This document shows, piece after piece, positions 15,506-24,389 of a stretch of 63,956 nucleotides of DNA (position 1 is the stretch's first letter; each line of letters opens with the position of its first letter). The notes below the pieces were generated by a model. That model did not search any database, was not told where the DNA came from, and saw only the letters and a program-made list of their open reading frames with translations. The translations under genes were made by a program, and so were the position numbers. Origin of the DNA: an uncultured Clostridium sp. (GTDB lineage: Bacteria; Bacillota; Clostridia; TANB77; CAG-508); assembly GCA_948436975.1 (NCBI GenBank), contig CAOJJB010000010.1, positions 1 through 63,956 of the forward strand, written 5' to 3'.

Positions 15506-15949
15506 ATGAATGAAAATAAGATGAAAGAATGTTTAGAGAAACTGGAAGTGCCACTAACCGAGGCACACAAAATCACTCTAAACAAAGTAGTAGCAGACTT
15601 AAAAGCTATGAAGGTCAAAAGTATTGACGATTATGTTGAAGAATTCTACAAGGTATTTGAATTTACTTCAGATGAAAGAGCCAAAAGATACCCAATGCTA
15701 ATGGAATTATACATTAACTTTATGAGGGAAATTCAAAATATGGACAAAAACTATCGCTTATTAAGAAAGACAAAAATCGAAATAGACCAAGCAATAGAAA
15801 ACACCTGTACCAAGGGGCAAATGCAATTAGTAGATTGTTCACAATGTATTCAAAGCATTATCAATGATGAAATGGCAGAAAAAGCCTTTATATTCGGTTA
15901 TGTTATGTGTAACGAGATAAAGAAAGAAACAAAAAATATCTTTGAATAA
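15506..15949 (+). CDS. hypothetical helical protein of E3
   Basis: A 147-residue soluble helical protein, preceded by AAGGAGGTAATTT. The C-terminal stretch (MQLVDCSQCIQSIINDEMAEKAFIFGYVMCNEI) shows the F.fGy...eI ending also seen in the small gene at 1586 and, more weakly, at 16616. These may be distant members of one mobile-element family (DUF6809-like). Function unknown. Base composition from here to about 29.1 kb is visibly richer in C than the backbone. Confidence 0.6.
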   Translation: MNENKMKECLEKLEVPLTEAHKITLNKVVADLKAMKVKSIDDYVEEFYKVFEFTSDERAKRYPMLMELYINFMREIQNMDKNYRLLRKTKIEIDQAIENTCTKGQMQLVDCSQCIQSIINDEMAEKAFIFGYVMCNEIKKETKNIFE

Positions 15950-15961
15950 ATAGTCAATATG

Positions 15962-16005
15962 GAGCAATAAATTAAGGAATAAAACAAACCTTAAATTTAT
16001 TGCTC
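15962..16005 (+). terminator. rho-independent terminator
   Basis: A long imperfect inverted repeat (15962-15977 and 15989-16005, one bulged A) followed by TTATTTTC. Confidence 0.75.
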
Positions 16006-16150
16006 TTATTTTCGCTTATTTAGGGGATAATTCCCCCACTAATTTATTATTTATTTAGTTATGAAATGAACTATAATACAATAAGCACAAGACGTCTCCC
16101 TTATGACAGAATTATAATTAAAGAAATCAAAATTGGAAAGGAGGCGAATT

Positions 16151-16594
16151 ATGAAACAAGACCTAAAACAATTACAGAAGATAGAGGCAATCGAAAGACT
16201 AAAGATACTACAAGATAAATTTGGACTAATAGGAATAGTTAAAAAAGAGTTTGAAAAAGATGATATCCTATATTACTCTGAATACCTTAATAAACAATTT
16301 CCTGCTATGCTATACTGGATAAGTAACAATCAAGATTACGAGAAAACAATCAAGCAACTTGAGAAAGAACACAATATATTAGTATATCATGCCATATTAA
16401 CACGTACAACTTTTGGAAAGTTACTAACTTTATTATGCGTATCAGCAAATCAAGATGAATGGAAAAGAGACAGAGACGAATTGACCGAAGGTCTGCCCTG
16501 TGCCTATGTTATGAACTTAAATGACGACAATTGTTCTGAATTTGGTTGTGTTCAAATAGCAGGTGCCAAAGGTGGTATTACTAGATTAGCCTAG
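16151..16594 (+). CDS. hypothetical E3 protein
   Basis: A 147-residue soluble protein. The start is ATG 16151 because GGAAAGGAGGCGAATT precedes it; an in-frame TTG at 16133 lies upstream of that ribosome binding site. No motif is recognised. The C-terminal part (LPCAYVMNLNDDNCSEFGCVQIAGAKGGI) looks like a compact beta domain. It is followed 21 bases later by another E3 gene. Confidence 0.55.
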   Translation: MKQDLKQLQKIEAIERLKILQDKFGLIGIVKKEFEKDDILYYSEYLNKQFPAMLYWISNNQDYEKTIKQLEKEHNILVYHAILTRTTFGKLLTLLCVSANQDEWKRDRDELTEGLPCAYVMNLNDDNCSEFGCVQIAGAKGGITRLA

Positions 16595-16615
16595 AAGATA
16601 GAAGGAGTAAAAGTT

Positions 16616-16972
16616 ATGAAAGATAACGAGAAGAAACAAGAATATTTAGAAATATTTGACAAAGTATTTGGTACTAATACACAAAAGTACATTGATTTAA
16701 GCCAAGTGCCACTAATAATAGGATTGCATAATGCCATAAGAGAAGGACTGGACGATTACAACAAAAAGTTTAGAAAGTTAAGAAGAAAACGAAATCGCTT
16801 ATTAGATGAATTACAAGAAGACTGGACGGAGGAACAGAAACAGTTATTTAACGAATATTGCGAGGTAACTTCTCAAATGGATGGAGAAATCGAGGAGCAA
16901 ATCTTCGTATTCTCAATTATTCTAGCCAAAGAGTTTGACCGAGAATGTGAAGTTGTTAAAAATCAAGCATAA
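16616..16972 (+). CDS. small helical E3 protein (DUF6809-like)
   Basis: A 118-residue helical protein with AGAAGGAGT as ribosome binding site. EEQKQLFNEYCEVTSQMDGEIEEQIFVFSIILAKEF (about residues 73-108) follows the same helix-turn pattern as the proteins at 1586 and 15506. This kind of small protein recurs beside mobile-element genes. Function unknown. Confidence 0.6.
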   Translation: MKDNEKKQEYLEIFDKVFGTNTQKYIDLSQVPLIIGLHNAIREGLDDYNKKFRKLRRKRNRLLDELQEDWTEEQKQLFNEYCEVTSQMDGEIEEQIFVFSIILAKEFDRECEVVKNQA

Positions 16973-16993
16973 ACAAAAGGACGTTACCAAGTG

Positions 16994-17242
16994 TTAATCA
17001 ATAACATACTTGATAACGTCCTCTACTTTACAATTCAACATATAACAAATCTTAGCCAAGACCTCGAAATCAATTCTACTGCAACTATTCTTACGCAAGT
17101 TCTGTATAGTTTGAAAGCGAATATTCGCTTTACTACTCAATTCATAAGTGGTAACTTCCTTCTCTTTCATAATTCTATCTAAATCAATTTGAATTGTACC
17201 ATAATTCTTATATTCAAAAAGTTCTCTATCTAACATAAACAT
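16994..17242 (-). CDS. XRE-type helix-turn-helix regulator
   Basis: A small regulator of about 80 residues. YGTIQIDLDRIMKEKEVTTYELSSKANIRFQTIQNLRK contains the Cro/CI helix-turn-helix, followed by a dimerization helix (FEVLAKICYMLNCKVEDVIKYV). AGGAGCGTG upstream allows starts at 17242 or 17236. It is divergent from the zinc-ribbon genes that begin at 17373 and could regulate them. The hairpin-rich 17265-17370 interval holds the promoters. Confidence 0.82.
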   Translation of the reverse strand: MFMLDRELFEYKNYGTIQIDLDRIMKEKEVTTYELSSKANIRFQTIQNLRKNSCSRIDFEVLAKICYMLNCKVEDVIKYVID

Positions 17243-17372
17243 CACGCTCCTAGACTTATTCTAAAAGCATTTTATTATAAGAAACAAAAAACTTTAATAT
17301 ATTGTCGTGTAGTACTTTACAAACATTAAAAGCTGTGATAAGATGAGATTAACTATATTAGGAGGAAATAAT

Positions 17373-17669
17373 ATGTATTGTAGTAAATGTGGAAAAGAAA
17401 TAGCTGATAATTCCCAATTCTGTGGGAATTGCGGAAAAGAAATAACAGGAAACAACAATAAGAATAATATACTAAATGCAGATAATCTTCAAAATATAAT
17501 TGAATTTGTGAAGAAGAATAAAACTGTCGTAATAGTGATTGCAAGCATTATCGTATTAGTGATAGCAATGTCTTCTATATCAAATCATAAAAAGAAACAA
17601 GAAAGAAAAGAGAGAATACATCAAGAAATATTAGACGGATTAGATTATAGAGGAACAGAGTTGAGATAG
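17373..17669 (+). CDS. zinc-ribbon membrane protein 1
   Basis: A 98-residue protein. Start ATG 17373 directly follows TTAGGAGGAAATAAT. The N-terminal zinc ribbon MYCSKCGKEIADNSQFCGNCGKEI has two CxxC knuckles (Cys3/6 and Cys17/20). A transmembrane segment at about residues 51-70 and a basic tail (NHKKKQERKERI) follow. First of four consecutive genes with the same N-terminal ribbon and a membrane segment. Confidence 0.8.
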   Translation: MYCSKCGKEIADNSQFCGNCGKEITGNNNKNNILNADNLQNIIEFVKKNKTVVIVIASIIVLVIAMSSISNHKKKQERKERIHQEILDGLDYRGTELR

Positions 17670-17692
17670 AATTAAGAAGGGTAATATAGAAT

Positions 17693-18052
17693 ATGTATTG
17701 TACCAAATGTGGAAAAGAGATACCAAAAGGAAATTCAATTTGTAGTGAATGTAATGAAAAGGAAAGTAGGCATAAAATGGAGCCAAACAAAGTGATAATT
17801 CTTACTGTAATTATAGTTCTAATACTAATATTAGTTAATACGGGTTTGTTTAAGAAAAGTCGTTCCACTTCTTCACTAGAATTAACAGAAAAAACAGGAG
17901 AAAACGCATTTTGTTATAAAGAAGGGTGTTCTAATATAAGAGTAAAAGGAAGTATCTATTGTCAAGGACACCAAATACCTACGTGCAAAGTAAAAGGTTG
18001 TGATAATGTAACACAAAGAGGTAGTGAATATTGTAAAAAACATAATAGATAG
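17693..18052 (+). CDS. zinc-ribbon membrane protein 2 with extra CxxC/CxxH knuckles
   Basis: A 119-residue protein. N-terminal ribbon MYCTKCGKEI...ICSECNEK, a transmembrane segment (about residues 32-50), then a C-terminal cysteine/histidine module with two repeats: FCYKEGCSNIRVKGSIYCQGH and CKVKGCDNVTQRGSEYCKKH. The C-terminal repeats look like two further zinc-binding units. Cotranscribed with its neighbours. Confidence 0.78.
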   Translation: MYCTKCGKEIPKGNSICSECNEKESRHKMEPNKVIILTVIIVLILILVNTGLFKKSRSTSSLELTEKTGENAFCYKEGCSNIRVKGSIYCQGHQIPTCKVKGCDNVTQRGSEYCKKHNR

Positions 18053-18063
18053 GAGGAAAAATA

Positions 18064-18444
18064 ATGTATTGTAGTAATTGTGGAAGTGAAATACCAAATA
18101 ACGCAAAATTCTGTGCTAACTGTGGTAATGCTTGTGTGGAACCAAAACAAGAAGAACCAATGCTTAATAATGGAAATACTAATCAATTCAATAATTCAAA
18201 TGGATATACAAATAATACTAATAATTCAATGGCAATAGCAGGTCTTATATGTTCAATAATAGGACTATTTGTATGTGGAATACCACTTGGAATAATATCA
18301 GTAATCTTAGGTATAATTGCACACAAACAGGCAGTTATAAACCGAAGTAGTACAAAAATGATAACATGGGTAATAATATTAGGGGCGATAGATATAGCAT
18401 TGCCAATAATTATAATAGACTCTTGGTTTAGTCTAATATTTTAA
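18064..18444 (+). CDS. zinc-ribbon protein 3 with DUF4190-like membrane domain
   Basis: A 126-residue protein. Ribbon MYCSNCGSEIPNNAKFCANCG, an Asn-rich linker (about 35-58), and two membrane helices (NSMAIAGLICSIIGLFVCGIP...GIISVILGIIAHKQA and the C-terminal helix) in the pattern of DUF4190. AGGAGGAAAAATA precedes the ATG. Confidence 0.82.
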   Translation: MYCSNCGSEIPNNAKFCANCGNACVEPKQEEPMLNNGNTNQFNNSNGYTNNTNNSMAIAGLICSIIGLFVCGIPLGIISVILGIIAHKQAVINRSSTKMITWVIILGAIDIALPIIIIDSWFSLIF

Positions 18445-18457
18445 AAGGAGAAAAGAT

Positions 18458-19108
18458 ATGTATTGTAATAAATGTGGAAAAGAAAATAATGATAGTAATA
18501 ATTATTGTAATTATTGTGGAGAAGAATTAAAAGGAAATGCAAATCAAGTAAATAGCAATTCTATAAATAATATGGGGAAAGATAAATTAACAATTAGACA
18601 AAATTCAAATGGTAATACCTTATATATAATTGGAACGTTAATATTCATTCTAATAGGATTATGGATTTTATTAAGTGGAGAAGAACTATTTACATCAAAC
18701 TTATTAAATTTTATATTCAAGTTAATAAGTTTGATAGGTGTAATATTCTTTGGATATTTTATGATATTCTTTATTAAAAGAAGTCAAGAGAATACAGATT
18801 TAGTGATAGTGGATAAAAATGGAATAACTGATAACAGTACTGTAAGTTCAATAGGATTTATTCCTTGGAAAGATATTGATAATATATATATCAATTCAAT
18901 GTTATCTAATAAATTCATATTAGTAAAATTAAAGAATGAAGAAAAATATTTGAATAAGGCATCTTTTATTAAACAAAAGCTAATGTTAGCTAATAAGAAG
19001 ATGGGATATGAAATTATAGCAATAACATTAAATTCTACTGGAATTCAACCTGAAAGTTTTTTACAGGAAATTTTAGAATATAGAAAGAGTTTAGAGATAA
19101 AACAATGA
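18458..19108 (+). CDS. zinc-ribbon membrane protein 4 with PH-like C-terminus
   Basis: A 216-residue protein. Ribbon MYCNKCGKENNDSNNYCNYCG, two transmembrane helices (about residues 51-70 and 78-105), and a cytoplasmic C-terminal part (VIVDKNGITDNSTVSSIGFIPWKDIDNIYI...) whose strand pattern resembles bacterial PH domains. AAAGGAGAAAAGAT upstream. Last gene of the zinc-ribbon run before a terminator. Confidence 0.78.
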   Translation: MYCNKCGKENNDSNNYCNYCGEELKGNANQVNSNSINNMGKDKLTIRQNSNGNTLYIIGTLIFILIGLWILLSGEELFTSNLLNFIFKLISLIGVIFFGYFMIFFIKRSQENTDLVIVDKNGITDNSTVSSIGFIPWKDIDNIYINSMLSNKFILVKLKNEEKYLNKASFIKQKLMLANKKMGYEIIAITLNSTGIQPESFLQEILEYRKSLEIKQ

Positions 19109-19124
19109 TAAAAATAGTCATTAT

Positions 19125-19148
19125 AAGTCCACTAGCAATAGTGGGCTT
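19125..19148 (+). terminator. terminator of the zinc-ribbon operon
   Basis: AAGTCCACTA-GCAA-TAGTGGGCTT followed by TAATT, 16 bases after the stop codon. Confidence 0.75.
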
Positions 19149-19202
19149 TAATTATCCCCCCTTTACTTTTATTTCTTAAGCACTAGCACATCAAATAAGA
19201 TT

Positions 19203-19529
19203 ATGGCAAAATTAAGATATAAAATTAAAGTAAAGGAAAACAAGAAAATGAAAATAATCAATGTCAAATATGACAAAAACTATATTAAAGGTCATTGTAA
19301 AACCTGTGATTACGGAGCAAGATATATAAACTATTTCACACTATACTATGATAACGGAGAAGAAGACGAAATCAAAATTGAAAATTCCTATGACTATGTT
19401 GTGTCTGAATGGGATTTAATTCAACTGGTAGTACACTTCATAGATAGAGAAAAATTAGTAGATAAGTTAAAAGAAATGGTAGATAATGCAGGAGCCAAAT
19501 TATATATAAATGATAATGAAATTCTATAA
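19203..19529 (+). CDS. hypothetical E3 protein
   Basis: A 108-residue soluble alpha/beta protein with no recognised domain. A cysteine pair occurs in GHCKTCDYGARY (about residues 36-47). The best-placed start is uncertain because no strong ribosome binding site precedes ATG 19203; an in-frame ATG at 19248 is an alternative. Confidence 0.5.
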   Translation: MAKLRYKIKVKENKKMKIINVKYDKNYIKGHCKTCDYGARYINYFTLYYDNGEEDEIKIENSYDYVVSEWDLIQLVVHFIDREKLVDKLKEMVDNAGAKLYINDNEIL

Positions 19530-19544
19530 AAGCAACAAGTTCTG

Positions 19545-19680
19545 CCATACTTGCCATACCTGACAGGGTAAAAATGACACTTTAAAAAATTTAAAGGTTA
19601 CCATACCTGCCATAGCTGACATAGTAAAAAAGCATATTATAAAAGTTAATCTGCCATAGGTGCCATACCTACCATAGTAA
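19545..19680. repeat. TGCCATAC/TGACA iteron-like repeats
   Basis: In the 470-base gene-free interval 19530-19999 the motif (C)TGCCATA(C/G) occurs repeatedly in pairs: around 19551-19575, 19611-19632 and 19650-19675, often followed by CTGACA or CTACCA. The spacing is close to one helical turn within pairs. Iterated motifs in an intergenic region beside replication-type genes suggest binding sites for a replication initiator or repressor. Inference only. Confidence 0.55.
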
Positions 19681-19754
19681 AATTACGATTTATAAATCTT
19701 ATTTTGCAGATTTTGATACTATACTAGGCACGAGCATTTTCTTACTTTAGGGAA

Positions 19755-19890
19755 AAATTAAAGTGCCAAAATTAGATATATACCCAATGAACAAGTTGCT
19801 ACTTCTCTATTCTATATATAATAATAAATATATAAATCGTATATGAATATAAGAACATCTATACACTCATTCCCAATAGCAAATTAAATA
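19755..19890. repeat. duplicated intergenic module, copy 1
   Basis: Contains AAAGTGCCAAAATT, TATACCCAATGAAC, CGTATATGAATA and CCCAATAG in order. The same blocks in the same order occur at about 23930-24135. The two copies flank the 20000-23798 gene block. Confidence 0.55.
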
Positions 19891-19999
19891 TATCGTTTGA
19901 AACGAAAAATCATATAAACAACACAATCAATAAAATAGTGCAGCACTAGAAAATAAGCCTCCTATACTGTTATTATAACGGTATGGGAGGTAATTTATT

Positions 20000-20927
20000 A
20001 TGAATGAAAAGATACTACAAAACAGTATTGAACAAGCACAAAAGATAATTAGCCAATCAAAAGACTGGCAACAAACCTATGAAGAACAATCAAAAACACT
20101 AATAGACAACAAATCATTATTAGACCAATTTCACAAGCAAATCAAAAGTTACGAGGCAATTCAATTCTATCTAGTGAAGGTCAACCCTACACAAGATAAC
20201 ATCTTCACAATTCGGAGTAAGATACCAAGGGCAACCTATCGCAACAATAGAAATAACAACAGATGATACTACAATAACAACCAAAGAATATGACGAGAGC
20301 AACAAGAGAACCTATAATTGTGATATTCAATTAAAGCAACACGATCTGAATACTAAAGAGGCAAATCAATTCCTAACCTATTTCAACAAGGAGATGAAAC
20401 CTAAAATCAAGATTGATGAACAGGCACATATAGAAAGTATGCTATTAACAGAATTCTCAAAAACAAGTTCCTATGACAAGCTACTAACAGGAATTCAACC
20501 CTGTAAAATCAATCAAAACCTATTTTTTCCTATACCAATCAATCTAAACCCTAAAGAAGATACAGGATATATCAATATTCTAACAAGAACCAAAATAAGA
20601 AAGCTAACAATCATAGAACCTATAACAGAAACACAAACCCTTGAAACAGTATTAGCAAATGCAACTTCTAAAGCAATCTTTCTATTGAATCTACTTCATA
20701 CGAACCAAGGGCAAGAATGGTATAAAATTCTAGGATTTCACGGACGAGTAACACCCCACCTAACAATTAAAGTTGTAATTGCAATTCCAAAGAACCTAGT
20801 ACCTAAAGTTAAAGAATTTGAACCATTTGAATTAAAAGCCGAAACAGATAGTATTGAATACCACTATATGACCTATGACACAGACCAAATCAAGATAACA
20901 TCTATCAAAACCACATTGAACAGTTAA
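20000..20927 (+). CDS. hypothetical E3 protein, one CGGA quadruplet site
   Basis: Start ATG 20000 follows a strong GGGAGGTAATTT. Plain triplet reading leaves a short frame ending near 20266 and a disconnected frame from 20394. Reading CGGA at 20213-20216 as a single glycine codon joins them into one 308-residue protein. Around the site the sequence is NIFTI-G-VRYQGQPIATIEITTDD. The product is soluble, without recognised motifs. It lies 12 bases upstream of the MBL-fold gene and probably forms an operon with it. Confidence 0.7.
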
Positions 20928-20939
20928 GGGGGCAACCCT

Positions 20940-22191
20940 ATGCAAATAAGAATTCTGAAAGGCACCACTACTATTCGGTCGGTGCCTTAACTGAAATAAC
21001 CACCTCAAAAGGTACTAAGATAATGTGTGATTTTGGAATGGATTTAGATGATATACTACGACTACCTGAAATAGAACGGACTAAATACAGGAGAGCCAAC
21101 CTACTCTCGGAGTATGTGTCAGTCATTATCATCGGAGACCATTACGGACGAATAAATGAGGTACTTCCAACAATACCTGTCTATATGTCCGACCAAGCAA
21201 GGAGCATAATCGAAACCGTCTTTAGCTTTACAAGAAAAGGTAAGATAACCCACCCCACAATAGATATAAGAGACCAAGAGCCATTTTACATTAAGGAAGT
21301 TAAAATAACACCATACACAGTCGACCACTCGGCATATCGGGGCCTTTATGTTCCTAATAGAGGCAGACAATAAAAGGGTACTATATACAGCAGATTACCG
21401 ACAACATCGGGATAAAGGGTAAGCTATTCAAACCTACTCTAAAAAAGATACGGAAAGCTAGATGTCCTTATAACTGAACGGAACAACCCTATCAAGACCA
21501 AATGTAAAAGCACAAACGGAGGCAGAACTCGCAGTCGAGATAGCAGAAAAAACAAAGAATTACCGGGCAGATTATAGTTCTTACCTCAACAACTACGATA
21601 GACAGAATAACTGTCCTAACGAGACTAGCCAATAGAACTGGCAGAACTATTATATGGGATATTCTACTAAATATGGTACTTCAAAAGGTAACTCAAGCAA
21701 TTCCAAACTGTCTCAACTCTTCTAAAGTGTACTGCTATCTCCCCTCATACCTATACCGAATGAGAAACAAAGAGCCATACAGTCAATACATAGAGCCATA
21801 CCTAAACAAGATAAAACAAACAGGTAAAAAGTTACATGAACGGACGATTTATAATGAATTGCCGTGTAAGTATGTGGCGAGATATAGAAAAGCTAAAGTT
21901 AAAAAACAAAGTATTAGATAATTGTTGCGTTGTCTACTCTCTATGGGAACGGATATAAAACACAAGACGAACCTACAATAAAATTCCTAGAGAAAATGGA
22001 CGAGTTAAAAATACCAGTCATAACCTGCCATACCTCACGGACACGGAGACCGAGAGTGTATAAAACAAGTAATAGATATAACCAAGCCTGAAATAGTTAT
22101 CCCAATACATACAGAAGTACCCGAGGCAATAAAAGAATTAACAGACAAAGCAGTTATTCTACAAGATATGGAAATATATGAAGTTAAATAA
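20940..22191 (+). CDS. MBL-fold metallo-hydrolase (RNase J-like), 13 CGGN quadruplet sites
   Basis: Triplet reading gives only fragments. Reading each in-frame CGGN as glycine gives one uninterrupted 412-residue protein. Sites start at 20976, 20980, 21077, 21108, 21133, 21338, 21408, 21451, 21479, 21564, 21841, 21950 and 22038. The protein has the full MBL pattern: TTTIGGALTEI, MCDFGMDLDD, the metal motif SHYHGDHYG (His61, His63, Asp65, His66; Gly64 is a quadruplet), VDHSAYGAFMFLIEAD, VLYTADYRQHG, LITEGTTLSRP, EGRFIMNCR, and a C-terminal HTSGHGDRECIKQVI...EIVIPIHTE typical of RNA-specific MBL proteins. RBS AAGGGGG. Probably an exo- or endoribonuclease. Confidence 0.85.
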
Positions 22192-22244
22192 AAACCAAAA
22201 TATTATGAATCTTAATATAAACCAAATAAGGAGCGAATAAGAAA

Positions 22245-23798
22245 ATGGCAAATAAACCATATAATGAGATAAAAGCTAGTATAGATAAATCTAGCCTAAC
22301 AAGTAAGAATAAAAAGATATTACACAATATCAACAAATTATTATCGAATTACGATAACAATAAACAGCTACAACTACCTATCCTAATATTAACAAAAGAT
22401 ATAGACAATATAGATATAATGTCTATTGAAAAGCTAATAACAGATATGCTAAAGAAGTATAATGTGTTCGGTAGTAAGCTACTAGATACAGTTAAGCTAA
22501 TAGATGTTTATTATAAAGACCTAGACACTAAACTAGAGAAAGAAAAAGCATATAAGATACAGATAGACGATAAATCTCTATATTGGGGAAATACTAAAAG
22601 TTACCTTGATTGCATTGAACAAATAATTGACACTAAATGTGTATTCATATTATTAGAGTGTATGACAAACACCCTAGAGGAACTAAAAGAACATAGTATA
22701 TGTCAAAAGGCAGACTACATCTTATCTAATAAGAGTACAGTAACAGAACTAGCAAACAGACTACTAGATAGATACAAGCAAAATGAAATTGAAACAGATA
22801 TAGACATTAAGGAATTAAAAGCATTGATAACAAGCAACCTAAAAACCGAAATATATAAAACAGACGAAATGTGCCTACAATATATGTATTCAAAATCGCT
22901 AAAGTCGTATATCTCATCTAACAAGAAGAACTTAGATATATCAGATATACCAGTATTAAAAGAGAATGAGAATGTTGAAAAGCAATCAAAGAAACAATCG
23001 GCAGAACTTTCTCAATTAGTAGGATTGGAATATATCAAAGATGAAATAGATAAAATCATCAAGTTTGCAACATTTAATCAACAGGCACGAAAAGACAACC
23101 CTAATGTACTCAAAGAAAATCTGAATATGTGCTTTCTAGGCAACCCACGGGACACGGCAAGACAACGGTCGCAAGACTAATCGCAAAAGAATTCCATAAA
23201 AACAAGATAATTAAAAAAGATAAGGTTACAGAAGTTCTACCAAATGACCTAATGGGAGAATATGTCGGTTGGACTAGAAGAAAAACTAGAGAGGTACTAG
23301 ATAAAGCCAAAGGTGGTATTTTATTCATAGACGAGGCATACCAAATCGCAAGTACAGGTTATTCAGAAGGAAACCCATTTATGCAAGAGGCATTAACAGA
23401 ATTATTAAAATATATGGAGAACCCTGACAACATAGTAATATTTGCAGGATATAAACAAGAGATTGAAGAGATGATAGAAATTAACCCACGGAATGAAATC
23501 AAGAATAGGAATAAAATTAGAATTCCAAGATTACACAACAGACACTCTAAAGAATGTATTATATAAAGAACTAGAACCATATAAACTAAAACTAGACCAA
23601 GGAGCAGATGAGAAAGTTATCGAACATATTGAACAAGCTAAGAAGAATACAGACTTTGGAAATTGCCGATATATAAAAAGTCTAGCCCAGCAGATTATAA
23701 AGAATTATGTATATAGTAATGATAAGAGTAAAATCATCAATAAAGAGTGTATTCCAATCGTAATGGAACCAAAGAAAAATGTAATCGGCTTTAGATAA
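22245..23798 (+). CDS. AAA+ ATPase (CbbX/SpoVK-like), three CGGN quadruplet sites
   Basis: With CGGG (23148-23151), CGGC (23155-23158) and CGGA (23489-23492) each read as glycine the gene gives one 516-residue protein; with triplets it breaks into three frames. The N-terminal 265 residues are a helical E3-specific part. The AAA+ domain starts at LVGLEYIKDEIDKII. Its Walker A is GNPGTGKTTVARLI (about residues 299-312), in which both loop glycines before lysine are quadruplets. Walker B is GGILFIDEAY (about 355-364). PGMKSRIG supplies the arginine region. Such ATPases act as chaperone-like remodellers; the partner may be the upstream MBL protein. Confidence 0.85.
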
Positions 23799-23817
23799 AA
23801 TAGATATTTGATTATTA

Positions 23818-23852
23818 AAATCACTAGCTACAATAAAAATAGTTAGTGATTT
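23818..23852 (+). terminator. terminator of the MBL/AAA+ operon
   Basis: Inverted repeat AAATCACTAGCT (23818-23829) and AGTTAGTGATTT (23841-23852) followed by ATTCTTTTA. Confidence 0.75.
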
Positions 23853-23929
23853 ATTCTTTTATTAAGCTTATTTTAGCTTTTTTGCCCACAAAATACCAAG
23901 ATACATTTTATTTATTTTGTTAGATAGAA

Positions 23930-24135
23930 AAGTGCCAAAATTGACGTATTTTTTGCGTTGTCTATACCCAATGAACCAATAAAGCTATGTATCAAAAATT
24001 TTTTCATACAAGATTTAATGGCGAGGACAACTTTGCCACTAGAATTTTATATAAAAATAATATAATTACAATAATAAACATCGTATATATGAATAAGGGA
24101 GAATTATACAAAGATTGCCAATAGGTAAAACAACT
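23930..24135. repeat. duplicated intergenic module, copy 2
   Basis: The gene-free interval 23853-24354 repeats the ordered blocks of 19755-19890: AAAGTGCCAAAATTG, TATACCCAATGAAC, CGTATATATGAATA and GCCAATAG, with extra sequence between them. Downstream (24270-24340) TGACA/TGACAG motifs recur (TCTGACACTCTTGACAGG, CTGACAGTACAGACAGAC), similar to the iteron region at 19545. Possible origin or regulatory region. Confidence 0.5.
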
Positions 24136-24354
24136 CAAATCTTCCCAAGGAGAAAACAGGTATATTCCCCTGTTATGTCTCAAGAATGATAAGTCAAGGT
24201 TAAGAGAATAGTTGTGTAAAATTAAGTGGGCATTATACACTACTATTCTCAAATGCTCCAAAGTAAGTAATTTCAAGTCTGACACTCTTGACAGGCTAAA
24301 TTCATATAGATAAAATTTACATCTGACAGTACAGACAGACCAAAAAAGATATAG

Positions 24355-24382
24355 AGTGAGTTAGGAATTGCCCTAACTCACT
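24355..24382 (-). terminator. terminator of the primase/helicase gene
   Basis: Perfect inverted repeat AGTGAGTTAG / CTAACTCACT, eight bases beyond the minus-strand stop codon. Confidence 0.75.
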
Positions 24383-24389
24383 TTAACAT

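Noticed and set aside
17353-18186. Several minus-strand open frames opposite the zinc-ribbon genes
   Set aside because: They are antisense shadows of well-supported plus-strand genes with ribosome binding sites and conserved cysteines.
19545-19680. CRISPR array
   Set aside because: The repeated units are 7-9 bases with irregular spacing and no constant-length spacers; no cas genes are present.
20940-22191. P-site slippage (classic +1 programmed frameshift) as the mechanism
   Set aside because: The codons before the sites are very diverse and mostly cannot re-pair in the +1 frame, and there is no shared stimulatory sequence. A-site quadruplet reading explains the data more simply.
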